64,000 nucleotides of DNA from Ustilago trichophora (GCA_900323505.1 OOIN01000018.1:248001-312000); one strand, 5' to 3'; positions 10,811 through 21,400 are shown, counted from the first letter of the stretch. Numbers and translations are program-made. The notes: generated from the sequence alone by a model not told the origin.

Positions 10811-12181
10811 GTTTGCATGTACGTAGCCGAGCGGCTTGCTCGCGAAGCTTTGATTCGGGGAAGTAGGATCAGCAAAATGAGGATCAAAGGGGCTGCTTCA
10901 CGTCGGCGGAAAGGGTCGAGATCGTGAGCAGCCTGAGGAATGTTGATGAGGATGCGGGAAACGACGATATATGTCGCGAGTATGGGGTGGAGACGGCTAT
11001 GATCGATAGAGGGGCTAGGTCCAGGACAAAGTAGACTGGAGAGAGAGAGAGATGTGGCAGTTGCAAAGGCCAAAGTCGGAACAAGCGCAGCAGACAGAGT
11101 TGTCTCGAACGAGCAAAGGAGCTGAAGGTCCAGAGTGTCGAGTGGTGAGCGGGTAAGATCGAAGAGGGTCTCTGAGCGAGACTGATGATGATGAGTTGTA
11201 CAGCACAGTATGTGGTATGTTGGAAAGGTAGGCTATAAGTGGATGGCGCAAGCGTACTGTAACTTAGTGTGTGCCAAACAGACTCAGGCAAGAGCTTGTG
11301 GAGCACAGTCACAGTCACAGCTGCACCTTTGTGTGGAGGCACTGCACCAGTGTGCATTTGTGGAGCGGAGAGATAGGCGCGCTGAATCTTGCACGGAACA
11401 GGGTACAGAGGTATGCGGACAGGGTCCAACTTTGAAATGTTTCGATAAAGAGATGCAAAGCCCCTTTCAACGCCAACTCCTCATTCACGCAGTGACATAC
11501 TAGACTGTCAAGAGACAAAGGTGTCTGTGGATACTCATGCTGCTGAAATACTGATCACCGTAGATGACTTGGGATATCATCGTGCTCAGAGGAGCTCAGA
11601 ATAAGGGTTCCGGGCTTTTAGACTGGGAAATGAGGTTGCTGCTGAGGTGCTGCTGAGCTGCATCTCGCTGGCTCGATAAGTTAAAGCTGAGGTCTGACTC
11701 GCGTGTCCTCTGCTGTGCATGATGAGCAACCCTTTTGAACCCGCGATTCAGAGACGAAGCCTAACATTTCATGACCTGACGAAAAAAAAAAAAAAAAAAA
11801 AAGAAAAACGATCGGGTCGTTTCCTTTAAATCATCGCGATGAGGGGAGAGATCGCGGTGGCCACTGCCAAACGCTCTCTGGCTGAGCCCTAAGCCGGCGA
11901 ATTTAGGCCCAATTCATCGGGTAATACCGCACGGCGAGCAAAGAAAAAATCGAGCCCAACGACGAGCAAAAGAACAAGAAGAGTTGAGAAGAAAGTCGTC
12001 GGTCGGTCAGAGTCGTCTTGATGTGCCACACACACTCAGCCCAACCAATCAATAGCCGGAGACATTCCATCAGCCTCCACTCTCTGCCATCTCCTATCTC
12101 ATCTTTCAACCATCACCGTCCACATCACCTTCACCTTTGTCCGTCCAAAGCATCCAGCATCCCGCATCGTTTCGCATCACA
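10811..12181. promoter_or_regulatory. Divergent intergenic region of pns1 and mge1
   Basis: This 1.37-kb stretch lies between two opposite-strand genes. It holds a 21-base A run (11782-11802), a TACTGTA heptamer (11255-11261) and a CCAAT box at 12045-12049, about 135 bases before the mge1 ATG. The small frames here look like noise. Confidence 0.55.
11782..11802. repeat. Poly(A) tract, 21 A
   Basis: Twenty-one consecutive A residues, followed by GAAAAA, lie in the pns1-mge1 intergenic region about 380 bases upstream of the mge1 ATG. Confidence 0.95.
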
Positions 12182-12916
12182 ATGTCGAGCTCCATGTCCC
12201 GCCAGCTCGGCTTCGCCCTCCGATCCGCTGTCGCCAGCTCTTCCAAGCAGAGCCTCGCCTCGGTCGCTCCCCGCGCTTTCGCACCCGCATCGCGTGCCAT
12301 GTACTTCTCGACCGCACGAACTGCCTTCAACTCTGCCAGTCAAAAGAAGGAGGAGGAGACCAAGGCTTCTGGTGAGGCCATGGGCGCCACCGACAAGGAG
12401 GCTGGCAGCGATGCGCTCCAGGCTCAGATCAAGGAGAAGGACGCCAAGATCAAGGAGTTGCAAGAAGCCATCCTCTACGGCAAGGCCGACTACCAGAACC
12501 TTCAGCGACGCTCCAAGGACGAAAAATTGCAGGCCGGCGATGTCGCCATCACCAAACTTGCCAAGGACTTGACCAGCTCGATCGATATTCTCGGCTTGGC
12601 GCTCAGGTCGGTCCCCGAGGAGTTGCGAACCGCCCCCAAGGACCTCGACTCTAAGGACCCTCGTCGCGTTGTCGCTGACCTCTACTCTGGTGTCGATCTC
12701 ACCTCCAAGTCGTTGCTCGACATGCTCCGCACACACGGCATTGTCCAGTTTGACCCCACGGGCGAAAAGTTTGACCCCAAGGAGCACGAGGCGCTCTACC
12801 AGGCTCCCGTCCCCGGCAAGGAACCCGGTACCGTTCTCGAGTGCAGCAAGGTTGGCTACAAGATCAAGGACCGCCTCCTTCGTGCTGCCGAGGTCGGTGT
12901 CGTTCAGTCCAGCTAA
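12182..12916 (+). CDS. mge1: Mitochondrial GrpE-type nucleotide exchange factor
   Basis: The 244-residue protein starts at the ATG at 12182. The first 45 or so residues are rich in Ser, Ala and Arg and lack acidic residues, as in a mitochondrial presequence (MSSSMSRQLGFALRSAV). A long coiled-coil helix follows, with ALQAQIKEKDAKIKELQEAI, then YQNLQRRSKDE, the GrpE head and the C-terminal beta domain ending ECSKVGYKIKDRLLRAAEVGV. These are the hallmarks of GrpE/Mge1, which releases ADP from matrix Hsp70 (Ssc1) during protein import and folding. The size agrees with other fungal Mge1 proteins. No intron is apparent. Confidence 0.95.
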   Translation: MSSSMSRQLGFALRSAVASSSKQSLASVAPRAFAPASRAMYFSTARTAFNSASQKKEEETKASGEAMGATDKEAGSDALQAQIKEKDAKIKELQEAILYGKADYQNLQRRSKDEKLQAGDVAITKLAKDLTSSIDILGLALRSVPEELRTAPKDLDSKDPRRVVADLYSGVDLTSKSLLDMLRTHGIVQFDPTGEKFDPKEHEALYQAPVPGKEPGTVLECSKVGYKIKDRLLRAAEVGVVQSS

Positions 12917-13453
12917 GTTTATCATCCCGGATCAGCTTGAATCGATCAGCTTCGAGAAGCGGCACTGCAACACAGGCGACCTTGCTTGGCACGTCTGACT
13001 CGATTCCGTATCTATCGCATCTTGCCCATCGCTGCACCCATTCCATCCATCACATGATCGTGTAACAACGCACATCGTTGTCACTCTACATGGTCTTGCT
13101 CTCCTCCGTACTTTGGCAAGAGTATGGCTCCGAGGACCACTATACATATGAATGCCTCCTGTCTCGTGTATATCTGTACTTTTTATGCTTTGTTGTTGTT
13201 TCTGCCTAGAGAATCTCAGGCTCCACCACTTTTCGTCCTCGCTTGCAATCTGCTACATCCAGTTACACTGGGACGAGTGAAGGCCTGAATGCTGATTGTA
13301 TGTCGCAATTGTCGCAGGCGCATCCTTCGCCATCGTTCGTCCATGTGATAACAACGTTGACAAGCTTGCCTGCTATGGTCAGACTTGACCGTTGAGCTTC
13401 AATCGGCATCCTTGTCCCGATACATAGAAAAGGCTAGGTGTGTTACAGTAGAC

Positions 13454-13489
13454 ACTGTACTGTACTGTACTGTACTGTACTGTACTGTA
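13454..13489. repeat. ACTGT pentamer array, about seven copies
   Basis: Thirty-six bases with a perfect five-base period (ACTGT, which reads TACTG in another register). A separate TACAGTA lies just before it at 13444-13450. Each junction forms a TACTGTA heptamer, which recurs elsewhere between genes. Confidence 0.97.
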
Positions 13490-13795
13490 TGCAGGCGTGG
13501 CCACCGCGTTCTATGATATGAATACAACATTCTCTTGAGGGAAATACAATTGCTGCATGCCTCTCGAGGAATTTTGAATACAAATCACAGGGGTGTTTGT
13601 AATGAGGTGACGGTCACGCGTGGCTGGCTGTCTGCCAACTTTTTGTTTTTTTCTCTTCTTCCTCTTCTTCTGAAAAACTTGAAAATTTGCAAGAGCTGCA
13701 CGAAATCAAAAACTTGGCTCTCCCACACTCGAAAACTTGAAAGGGCAGCTGGAGACAGAGAGAGAGGTCGGCGCGGTCAACACATCGACTTTTCT

Positions 13796-13796
<1 letters not shown>

Positions 13797-13825
<29 letters not shown>
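13797..13825. repeat. (AG)n microsatellite
   Basis: A 29-base pure AG dinucleotide run in the pab1 upstream region. Confidence 0.95.
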
Positions 13826-13827
<2 letters not shown>

Positions 13828-14023
13828 AAGTCGAACGTGGCTGCCTCTGTTCAAGTCGGCCTTGCCATCTTGCCTTCCTACCTTCTCCTCAAAAAACTTT
13901 TCTTAAAAACCAAAAAACACCTTCATCTTTTTAAAAAACACCGAGGTTCTATCGACTCCTCGTCAGTTGACGGTCCTCGTACAAAGCCAAAAGAAAACTC
14001 AAAAAAGCCCATACATATCAAAG

Positions 14024-14613
14024 GTAAGCATCTCATACAGTCACTCCAAAGTGGTGTCCAAGATGGAAGCAGGAACGAGCCTACGACGACCAAACCAAAG
14101 CATCGACCATCCACACATACAACTAGCATCACCATGGTGACGCCGACCAACGAGTCGTGCCTACAAACCATGACGATCATCACGACGACGAGCACGACAG
14201 ACCTCCAGTAACGTGGTCCGCAGCGTCACGGGCCTGGAGGAGCGCAACGCGCAGAGTCAGTATCGACTTGAGGTGACCTGGTCCGCAGTCACTGCTGTGG
14301 ATGGATGGTGGTGATGCAAGCCTTCACCGTAGTCTTGAGGATTGGCAAGCGCTAGCTCTAACGCACTCCGCCCATCGTCCTCCAGCAAATCGACCGGCGT
14401 CAACGAGCGAGCAGTCTGCATCTTTCTGTGCGACCCCCCGAGAGCTCCTCTTGCTTTTCCACTTCCACTTCCGCACCTCGTCATCTCCGTGAATTACAAC
14501 TGCTCTCAGACTGCTTTGCTGACATTCTCCGTCTCTCCTTTGTGATTCAGAAAGAGTTCCTTCGTACTTTTTCTTTCTTCCTTCCATTTCATTCTTTCCC
14601 TTTTACTTTTTAG
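14024..14613 (+). other. Probable intron in the pab1 5' leader
   Basis: A strong donor (AAAG then GTAAGC) lies at 14024. A long pyrimidine tract ending CTTTTTAG gives an acceptor at 14613, 37 bases before the ATG. A second possible acceptor, GATTCAG, ends at 14550, with a CTGAC branch-like site near 14518. Removing the intron would join an A-rich leader segment to GAAAAAAACCCCAAAAAA. This is inferred from splice signals only; transcript data would decide it. Confidence 0.45.
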
Positions 14614-14650
14614 GAAAAAAACCCCAAAAAACCCCCCTTCTCTCGTAACC

Positions 14651-16606
14651 ATGTCGTCCACCGAGTCTCCCGCCGCCGCCCCCGCTGAGGCCGTCCCTGC
14701 CTCCAACCCCGCCCCCGCTGCCGAGCAGCAGGCTGCCGGTAACGCCGACCAGGCCAACCGCAACAACGCCGACGCCGCCAACAACACCTCGCTCTACGTT
14801 GGTGAGCTCGACCCCTCGGTCACCGAGGCCATGCTCTTCGAGATCTTCAACATGATTGGTCCCGTTGCCAGCATCCGTGTCTGCCGTGACGCCGTCACCC
14901 GTCGCTCCCTCGGCTACGCCTACGTCAACTTCCTCAACGCTGCTGACGGTGAGCGCGCCATGGAGCAGCTCAACTACTCGCTCATCCGCAACCGCCCTTG
15001 CCGTATCATGTGGTCTCAGCGTGACCCCGCCCTCCGACGCACCGGTCAGGGCAACATCTTCATCAAGAACCTCGACGCTGGCATCGACAACAAGGCCCTC
15101 CACGACACTTTTGCTGCCTTTGGCAACATCCTCTCGTGCAAGGTCGCCACCAACGAGACCGGCTCCCTCGGCTACGGTTTCGTCCACTACGAGACCGCTG
15201 AGGCTGCCGAGGCTGCCATCAAGCACGTCAACGGCATGCTTCTCAACGACAAGAAGGTCTACGTCGGCCACCACATCCCCCGCAAGGAGCGTCAGGCCAA
15301 GATCGAGGAGTCGCGCGCCAAGTTCACCAACGTTTACTGCAAGAACGTCGACCCCGAGGTCACCGACGAAGAGTTCGAGAAGCTCTTCACCAAGTACGGC
15401 AAAATCACCTCGTGCGTTCTCCAGCGTGACGACGACGGCAAGTCCAAGGGCTTCGGTTTCGTCAACTTTGAAAACCACGACGAGGCCCAGACCGCCGTCG
15501 ACGAGCTCCACGACTCTGATTTCAAGGGTCAGAAGCTCTTTGTCGCCCGTGCCCAGAAGAAGAGCGAGCGCGAGGAGGAGCTCCGCCGCTCGTACGAGGC
15601 CGCCAAGAACGAGAAGCTCGCCAAGTTCCAGGGTGTCAACCTTTACCTCAAGAACATCCCCGAGTCGTACGATGACGAGCGTCTCCGCGAGGAGTTTGCT
15701 CCCTTCGGTGCCATCACCTCGTGCAAGATCATGCGCGCTCCCTCGGGTGTCTCGCGTGGTTTCGGTTTCGTCTGCTACTCTGCCCCCGAGGAGGCCAACA
15801 AGGCCGTCTCGGAGATGAACGGCAAGATGCTCGACAACCGTCCCCTCTACGTCGCCCTCGCCCAGCGCAAGGACGTCCGTCGCCAGCAGCTCGAGGCACA
15901 GATCATGCAGCGCAACCAGCTCCGTCTCCAGCAGCAGGCTGCCGCCCAGGGCATGGGTTACCCCGGCCCCGGCATGTACTACCCTCAGCCTGGTGCCTTC
16001 CCCGGTCAGCCCGGTGGCATGGTCCCCCGCCCTCGTTACGCCCCTGCCGGCATGATGCCCCAGGGCATGCCCATGGCCCCTTACGGCCAGCCCGGTCAGT
16101 TCCCTGCTGGTATGATGCCCCAGGGTTACCGCCCTGCCCGCCCCCCTCGTGGTGCCCCCAACGCTGCTGGTGGCCCCGCCCCTCCCGCCGGCGCTCGTCC
16201 CCCCGCTGGTGTCAACGGTGCTCCTCGCCCCGCTGGCCAGCCCGTCCCCGGCCAGAACGTTCCCCGCACCGCCGGTGCCCGCCCCGCTGGTCGCCCTCAG
16301 GGTGAGGGTGCCGGTCAGCCCGGTACTCTGACCGCCGCTGCGCTCGCCAAGGCCAGCCCCGAGGAGCAGAAGCAGATGCTCGGTGAGGCCATCTACCCCA
16401 AGGTTGCCGCTAGCCAGCCCGAGCTTGCCGGTAAGCTCACCGGTATGATCCTCGAGCTCCCCGTCACTGAGCTCCTCCACCTCCTCGAGGAGAGCGAGGC
16501 TCTTGACGCCAAGGTCAACGAGGCTCTCGAGGTTCTCAAGGAGTACCAGCAGAACGAGCCTGCGGCTCCTGAGGCCGAGGCCGAGGCTCCCAAGACTGAG
16601 GCCTAA
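14651..16606 (+). CDS. pab1: Cytoplasmic poly(A)-binding protein
   Basis: The 651-residue protein has four RNA-recognition motifs at about 47-122, 135-207, 229-300 and 330-405. RNP motifs such as LGYAYVNF, NIFIKNLD, KGFGFVNF and RGFGFVCY are visible. A Pro/Gly/Met-rich linker follows at about 410-555, then a C-terminal MLLE domain containing KLTGMILELPVTELLHLLEE, which binds PAM2 peptides. Pab1 coats the mRNA tail, joins it to eIF4G and controls deadenylation; in U. maydis it is a marker of transported mRNPs. Codon use is extremely C-biased, typical of high expression. The ATG follows an A-rich leader, a context used for autoregulation in other PABP mRNAs. The coding region has no intron. Confidence 0.98.
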   Translation: MSSTESPAAAPAEAVPASNPAPAAEQQAAGNADQANRNNADAANNTSLYVGELDPSVTEAMLFEIFNMIGPVASIRVCRDAVTRRSLGYAYVNFLNAADGERAMEQLNYSLIRNRPCRIMWSQRDPALRRTGQGNIFIKNLDAGIDNKALHDTFAAFGNILSCKVATNETGSLGYGFVHYETAEAAEAAIKHVNGMLLNDKKVYVGHHIPRKERQAKIEESRAKFTNVYCKNVDPEVTDEEFEKLFTKYGKITSCVLQRDDDGKSKGFGFVNFENHDEAQTAVDELHDSDFKGQKLFVARAQKKSEREEELRRSYEAAKNEKLAKFQGVNLYLKNIPESYDDERLREEFAPFGAITSCKIMRAPSGVSRGFGFVCYSAPEEANKAVSEMNGKMLDNRPLYVALAQRKDVRRQQLEAQIMQRNQLRLQQQAAAQGMGYPGPGMYYPQPGAFPGQPGGMVPRPRYAPAGMMPQGMPMAPYGQPGQFPAGMMPQGYRPARPPRGAPNAAGGPAPPAGARPPAGVNGAPRPAGQPVPGQNVPRTAGARPAGRPQGEGAGQPGTLTAAALAKASPEEQKQMLGEAIYPKVAASQPELAGKLTGMILELPVTELLHLLEESEALDAKVNEALEVLKEYQQNEPAAPEAEAEAPKTEA

Positions 16607-17685
16607 GCGTTCTCCCTTCCATCATACCCCTCTTCTTCCCTTCCAAACCAACCCAAAAGATCATCCTGCCCGGCGAGTGATACAGCGCGGCGTACGGTTT
16701 GGTGACAAAGGCCAGGCTCTTTGATGCCAGCGCACGCTCGTGTAGGAGCCGTCGAAGCTGACCGCCCGTGTTGCGCAGCGGGCTCAGTCTTCCTTTTCCT
16801 CTTCATTGTTCTTCTCTTTGCCTTTTGTTCGTGATGCGTTGTACCATATCCTAATTCGGGTCCCCCCGCGCCCCTGTTGTTTATATTTGTTTTCCTCTTC
16901 TCATCGGGTCCCAAGACGGTTCCCTTTTCACCTACTCGCGCACGCCTTGGTGACACCTGCGCCTTCACCAGCAGCACAACCCTTCTTCTCCTCTTACGTT
17001 ACGCCCGCGCCCGTAAAGCTGCGCCGCACAGCGATGATCACTCTCCATCATACACAATCACACACACACACACATGATCTGTACCATGATGACTTCTCTG
17101 TTCATGATTTTGTTGAATCTCATTCTTCAGCTTGCACGCCGCCTCTTTCCACATACCTTGTATCGGGACCCAGTTTGACTTTTGTGTGTGTGTACTGTAT
17201 GTGTGCTGCTGCTGTTGGTAAGGTCCAGCAGACGGACGCAGGAATCTCGGCCTAACAAAGCTAAATTTTCGTTCAGGCTACAGTACTCTCAGGGTTTGCT
17301 CAAGAAATTTTGATTCTGCAAAGTCCAGGAAGAAGAAGAACACTGCTCTGACGCCTGCCCAAGTTTTTCTTATTTTGCATGCACGTCTGTGGAACCGCGA
17401 AGTTTTTTCTGAGCCTCTCTCTCTCAACAACGCTGCTTCTTCTCCTTTTGTCGCTATCACCAACCACACTACCACCTATCTCTCTTCACCCCTCTCGCAC
17501 CTCGCCCCTTGAGTAAAGCCGGTTCTTCATCTCTGGGCTTTTCAATCGCCATCCACTTAGATTCCTCGTTCTCGAAGCTCAGCAAGTCTCCAAGTCTGCC
17601 CAGCTCGTAGGCGGTTCGCAATTTGCACCACAGAGGCCCATCAAAACCACCCCATCATACTCCAACACAGATCAGAACAAGAGAA
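16607..17685. promoter_or_regulatory. Intergenic: pab1 3' flank and pno1 promoter
   Basis: This 1.08-kb stretch is pyrimidine-rich near pab1. It has short CA and TG dinucleotide runs near 17059-17075 and 17183-17192 and TACTGTA-type heptamers at 17193-17199 and 17279-17285. No gene was accepted. Confidence 0.5.
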
Positions 17686-18663
17686 ATGGTCGCCAGTTCT
17701 TCGAGCAAGCAGTCCGCTGCCGCCGCTTCATCATCTTCTTCGAGCGGTGCAGCCAAGTTGACCAACAAGAAAACTTCTGCCAAAGCTGGTCTCGTTGGTA
17801 CCCCCAAGAAGAACGCCACCATCACCACCGAGGATGCTGAGGACGGTTCGGTCGTTCTAAAGCACAGCAAGCCTTTTGGTATGGAAGGTTCGGATGATGA
17901 AGATGTTGAACTTGCCGATGAGACGTTTCAGACTGCTGCCTCTGGCACTGATGCCATGCAGGATGACGACGATGATGATCTAATGATCGGTGCAGCTTCC
18001 ACACCTGCAGCTACCACTGCGGCCGTTCCCACCGGCGCTACGAGCTCTTCGAGCAGCAGTAAACCTTCTTTTGCCCCCCTCTCCTCCACGGCAGCTTCTT
18101 CTCTCACCGCGGTAGCCAAAGGGCAACTTCGCAAGATCCCCATTCCTCCACACCGTCTCACGCCTCTCAAAAACGAATGGCACAAGATCTACACACCCCT
18201 CGTGGAAATGGCTCAACTCCAAGTGCGTATGAACGTCGCCAAGAAATGCGTAGAGCTCAAATCCTCGCGTTACACTTCGGAACAAGGCAGTCTGCAAAAG
18301 GGTGCTGATTTCGTCAAAGCCTTTGCGCTCGGATTCGAAGCCGACGACGCAATCGCCCTGCTACGAATGGACGATCTCTTCGTAGACACTTTCGAGATCA
18401 AGGACGTGAAAACTTTGCAAGGCGACAACCTCTCGCGAGCCATCGGTCGAATCGCCGGTAAAGACGGTAGGACGAGATTCGCCATCGAAAACGCAAGTAG
18501 AACCAGATTGGTCATCGCAGACACCAAGATTCACATCTTGGGCAATTTCGGTAACATCAAGATCGCCAGAGACGCCGTTGTGGCTCTCATCAGAGGTAGT
18601 CCTCCAGGAAAAGTCTATGCCAATCTCAAAACTATCGGCGCTAGACAGAGACAGCGCGCTTAA
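17686..18663 (+). CDS. pno1: Pno1/Dim2-type KH-domain ribosome assembly factor
   Basis: The 325-residue protein starts at the ATG at 17686; an upstream in-frame extension begins only at TTG. Residues 1-145 are disordered, rich in Ser, Ala and Asp, with acidic clusters. The conserved core runs from RKIPIPPHRLTPLKNEWHKI to the end and contains VELKSSRYTSEQGSLQKGADF, DLFVDTFEIKDVKTL and a degenerate KH domain, LSRAIGRIAGKDGRTRFAIE, then IHILGNFGNIKIARDAV. This is the Pno1 (Partner of Nob1) signature. Pno1 binds the 3' end of 18S rRNA in pre-40S particles and restrains Nob1 cleavage in the nucleolus and cytoplasm. The match to the family is very strong. Confidence 0.96.
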   Translation: MVASSSSKQSAAAASSSSSSGAAKLTNKKTSAKAGLVGTPKKNATITTEDAEDGSVVLKHSKPFGMEGSDDEDVELADETFQTAASGTDAMQDDDDDDLMIGAASTPAATTAAVPTGATSSSSSSKPSFAPLSSTAASSLTAVAKGQLRKIPIPPHRLTPLKNEWHKIYTPLVEMAQLQVRMNVAKKCVELKSSRYTSEQGSLQKGADFVKAFALGFEADDAIALLRMDDLFVDTFEIKDVKTLQGDNLSRAIGRIAGKDGRTRFAIENASRTRLVIADTKIHILGNFGNIKIARDAVVALIRGSPPGKVYANLKTIGARQRQRA

Positions 18664-18943
18664 CGGCGTGACCAAGGATTGTTGTTTCGCTTCGTTTTTG
18701 CAATGCACTTGCTGATTGTTTTTCACAACATTTAGAGTCGACCCAAAGTGTGTGGGAGTGAAGTTCGCACGATGAGAAAAAAAGAGAGAGAGGTTTTGGA
18801 CGTAAGAATTTTAGTTGTGTGATTATATGCTGTGTAGAAAGTGGAAACGAATCAAAGGATAACAATGCGAAAGGGGAGGCATGACGATGTTTTGTGAGAG
18901 AAGAAGCGAATGCAAACTAAGAAACACAATCTACTCTAACTAA

Positions 18944-21400
18944 TTAGAAACCTCCAACAGGGACACCCATTCTACCACCTCCCAACTCTTCCTGTCGAAT
19001 TCGGGCATTCTCCTGAGCGATGCTGTGATACGCTTTAGCCTTGACTGCACGATCCTTTTCCCTTACATATACCCTGGCAATGGTCTCTGCCACAGCAATG
19101 GTGCCCGTACTCGAGGCAGTCGCCGACGACGACGACGATGACGACCCTGGAGCCGAAGTGCAAATCCCACGCTGTACGTCATCGGCAGACATGGCGAGGT
19201 AGACCAGCTTGCTGCTCGCCAACAACTGTTTCTTGGCCGCGCGCTTTCCACTCGGGCTGACACTGCTCGTCATGATCGCCGTACCAGCCGATGCCAAAGA
19301 GGCACCGAGAGACGACGACAAGGTTTCGACCTCGGAAGAGATTCGAATGACACCATTCACTTCGAGCATGTCAAACACTCCTAGCAATTCAGACCCCTCG
19401 AGTGGGCTAAACAGTCCGTTTTCTTGCTTGAGGATGGCGTGGTAGGTCGATTCCACATCGGCGATACGCGTTGCCGACGACGACGAGTTGGTCGAGGTGA
19501 CGCTGGACGAGCTGAAAGTGCCAGAAGAGCTACTACTGCCGAGAACGCCAAGCCCTTGCTCGGAGCGTGCCTGTGCAATGAGAATGGCTAGCAGGACGAG
19601 CTTGGGGTGCACGCCGAGATTGCGGACCTTGGAGAGGTTGGGGGAGCCAAGGACGGATGTGAGGACTTTGAGGATCTGAGCCGGGCCCACTTTGGGTGCA
19701 GTGATTGGGGTAAAGTGGCGAAGCAGCTTGGCTCGGATTGCAGCTGCGTTGGAAGGCTGCTGCTGCTCGGCGTCGACCGTATCGATCATTTCCGCATCAG
19801 CAGCTGTGGAGGCGGGCTCACCTTGACCAACTGCGCTCGCCGCAGCAGCGCTGAGAGCCTTGACCCGCTCAGCTTCGACCTGCACGAGCGCTTTCTTACG
19901 CTGCTCGCCCTCGACCAACTCGACGGCGAGACGGGCAGCATCGAGCGCCTTGCGCAAATCACCCGTTGCACCGGCGATCTTTTTAGCAAGCAGCTCGACC
20001 GCCGTTGGCGTGAAGAGCGCCAGCGAATCTTGAGGTGCAAGCGCGGCGCTCGATCGATCTTGGTGCATTTCTTCCTCGACCTCGACCTCGACCTCATCGT
20101 ATCGCTCGTGCAAGCCGGAAAGTCGGTCGCGGATGACCGATACGATCTCGTTGGCTTCGAACGGTCGGAAGTGGAGCAAAGCAGGCGATGCACCCTTGCT
20201 GGCGAGCAAGGGTACGAATCGTTCGGTCAGATCGAGCGAGTTGGCGATGCCGATAAGGCTGCAAGCGGGACCTCCACGGGCGCCGCTGGTCGACTCGGCG
20301 TTGCAGTTGGAAGTCCAGGAAAAGATCTTGTAGAGAATGTTTTGGTGTGCTCGGCTCTGTAGGAGATGATCCATCTCGTCGAGGACGATGAGGATCCGCT
20401 GATTGCCTTGTCGAATCAGAGTGGAAAGAGCCTGCTCTGCAACGGCGTCCGACTGCCCCTCGGCAGCGTTGGAGCCAAGCGCCTGCAGGACTTTGCCAAA
20501 GATGAGGCGGGGGTGGCTGAGTGTCATGCAGTTGACGAATGCGACTCGGGGAGCCGACGAGCAAGAGGCGGATTCAGACAAGCTGTTTAGGACCGATCGA
20601 ACCAGTGCCGTCTTTCCGGTACCGGGCAAGCCGCAGACGTACAGGCATGCGGCTTCGGAATCACCGTCGAGCTCAACGTTGAGGTTGCTAGCTCGCTGCG
20701 GGGCATCGGGAAAGAGCCCAAATGTCTGCTGCAGAAAGAGCTGAATGGCGACCCGTTCAGATTCGCGACCGACCACCTTGACGTGGTGGCCGCCAAGTTT
20801 GGTGACAGCGGCGTTGGTGATGGTGAGACCCGCCTCGGTCTCTGCTGGGTCGACACCAGCTGCGTATCGGAGCAGCGCTCGGGCGTGGGCGTAGACGCTC
20901 GAGTATTTTTGGTCGTCGGCAGACTTGAGCATGGCAGCATTGATCGGGGGAGAGACGTCACGGTCGGAAGAGCAGGAGGAGGTGGGAGCCGAGGAGCTCT
21001 CGGCGATGCTGTGTGTGTCAAAGAGGGAGCTCTCTGCCGATTCCTGAGACGAGGCTGGGAAGTAGCAAGCGGAGTCTTGGTCGGGCGTGAGGAGAGCAGA
21101 CGCGAAGCGGGATGAGCCGGGGCTGTCGAGGTGGTGAGAGTGACTTCGGCGGACTGTGGGCGTCTCGAGTCGCAAACGCGAGAGTGGGCTGGCTGGCAAT
21201 GTAGCGTCATGTGCGTCCAACTCGATATCGTTGCGGGATCGTTTCCTGCCTGATGCAGACAGAGTTGAAGATCGACGAGTGGGGGTGGTCTCGGAGACGC
21301 TGTGGGAGGTGCCGGGTGACGAGCTGAGCATGTGCTGATCTGAAGAGGTGCGTGTTAATCGCCTCCTCGAAGGAGTTCTGGGCATGTTAAGAGCTGGCAT
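18944..21400 (-). CDS. cdc6: Cdc6 replication-licensing AAA+ ATPase
   Basis: The 818-residue frame starts at the ATG at 21400, with a second Met at residue 6. The N-terminus holds several Ser/Thr-Pro sites near basic or RxL motifs (MPRTPSRRR, TTPTRRSS, SPLSRLRLETP), the usual CDK and cyclin docking pattern of Cdc6. The AAA+ module has Walker A GLPGTGKT at 257-264 and Walker B VLDEMDH at 339-345. The sensor 2 region (GATGDLRKALDAARLAVE) and a C-terminal winged-helix region follow. Orc1 is less likely because no BAH domain is present. Cdc6 loads Mcm2-7 with Cdt1 at ORC-bound origins. Long Ser-rich inserts (near 620-645 and 765-775) lie in the C-terminal part. Only 204 bases separate it from the upstream same-strand gene. 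Confidence 0.93.
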   Translation of the reverse strand: MPALNMPRTPSRRRLTRTSSDQHMLSSSPGTSHSVSETTPTRRSSTLSASGRKRSRNDIELDAHDATLPASPLSRLRLETPTVRRSHSHHLDSPGSSRFASALLTPDQDSACYFPASSQESAESSLFDTHSIAESSSAPTSSCSSDRDVSPPINAAMLKSADDQKYSSVYAHARALLRYAAGVDPAETEAGLTITNAAVTKLGGHHVKVVGRESERVAIQLFLQQTFGLFPDAPQRASNLNVELDGDSEAACLYVCGLPGTGKTALVRSVLNSLSESASCSSAPRVAFVNCMTLSHPRLIFGKVLQALGSNAAEGQSDAVAEQALSTLIRQGNQRILIVLDEMDHLLQSRAHQNILYKIFSWTSNCNAESTSGARGGPACSLIGIANSLDLTERFVPLLASKGASPALLHFRPFEANEIVSVIRDRLSGLHERYDEVEVEVEEEMHQDRSSAALAPQDSLALFTPTAVELLAKKIAGATGDLRKALDAARLAVELVEGEQRKKALVQVEAERVKALSAAAASAVGQGEPASTAADAEMIDTVDAEQQQPSNAAAIRAKLLRHFTPITAPKVGPAQILKVLTSVLGSPNLSKVRNLGVHPKLVLLAILIAQARSEQGLGVLGSSSSSGTFSSSSVTSTNSSSSATRIADVESTYHAILKQENGLFSPLEGSELLGVFDMLEVNGVIRISSEVETLSSSLGASLASAGTAIMTSSVSPSGKRAAKKQLLASSKLVYLAMSADDVQRGICTSAPGSSSSSSSATASSTGTIAVAETIARVYVREKDRAVKAKAYHSIAQENARIRQEELGGGRMGVPVGGF

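Larger units (their letters stand above)
12917..14650. promoter_or_regulatory. Intergenic: mge1 3' flank, pab1 promoter and leader
   Basis: This 1.73-kb stretch contains a pentamer array (13454-13489), a (GA) tract (13797-13825), several A-rich blocks at about 13889-14021 and a probable leader intron before pab1. No coding frame was accepted. Confidence 0.55.

Noticed and set aside
14603..16480. A 625-codon open frame antisense to pab1
   Set aside because: It mirrors the extreme C/G third-position bias of pab1. Its translation is a low-complexity Leu/Gly/Val/Glu mix with no domain, while the plus strand encodes a complete four-RRM protein.
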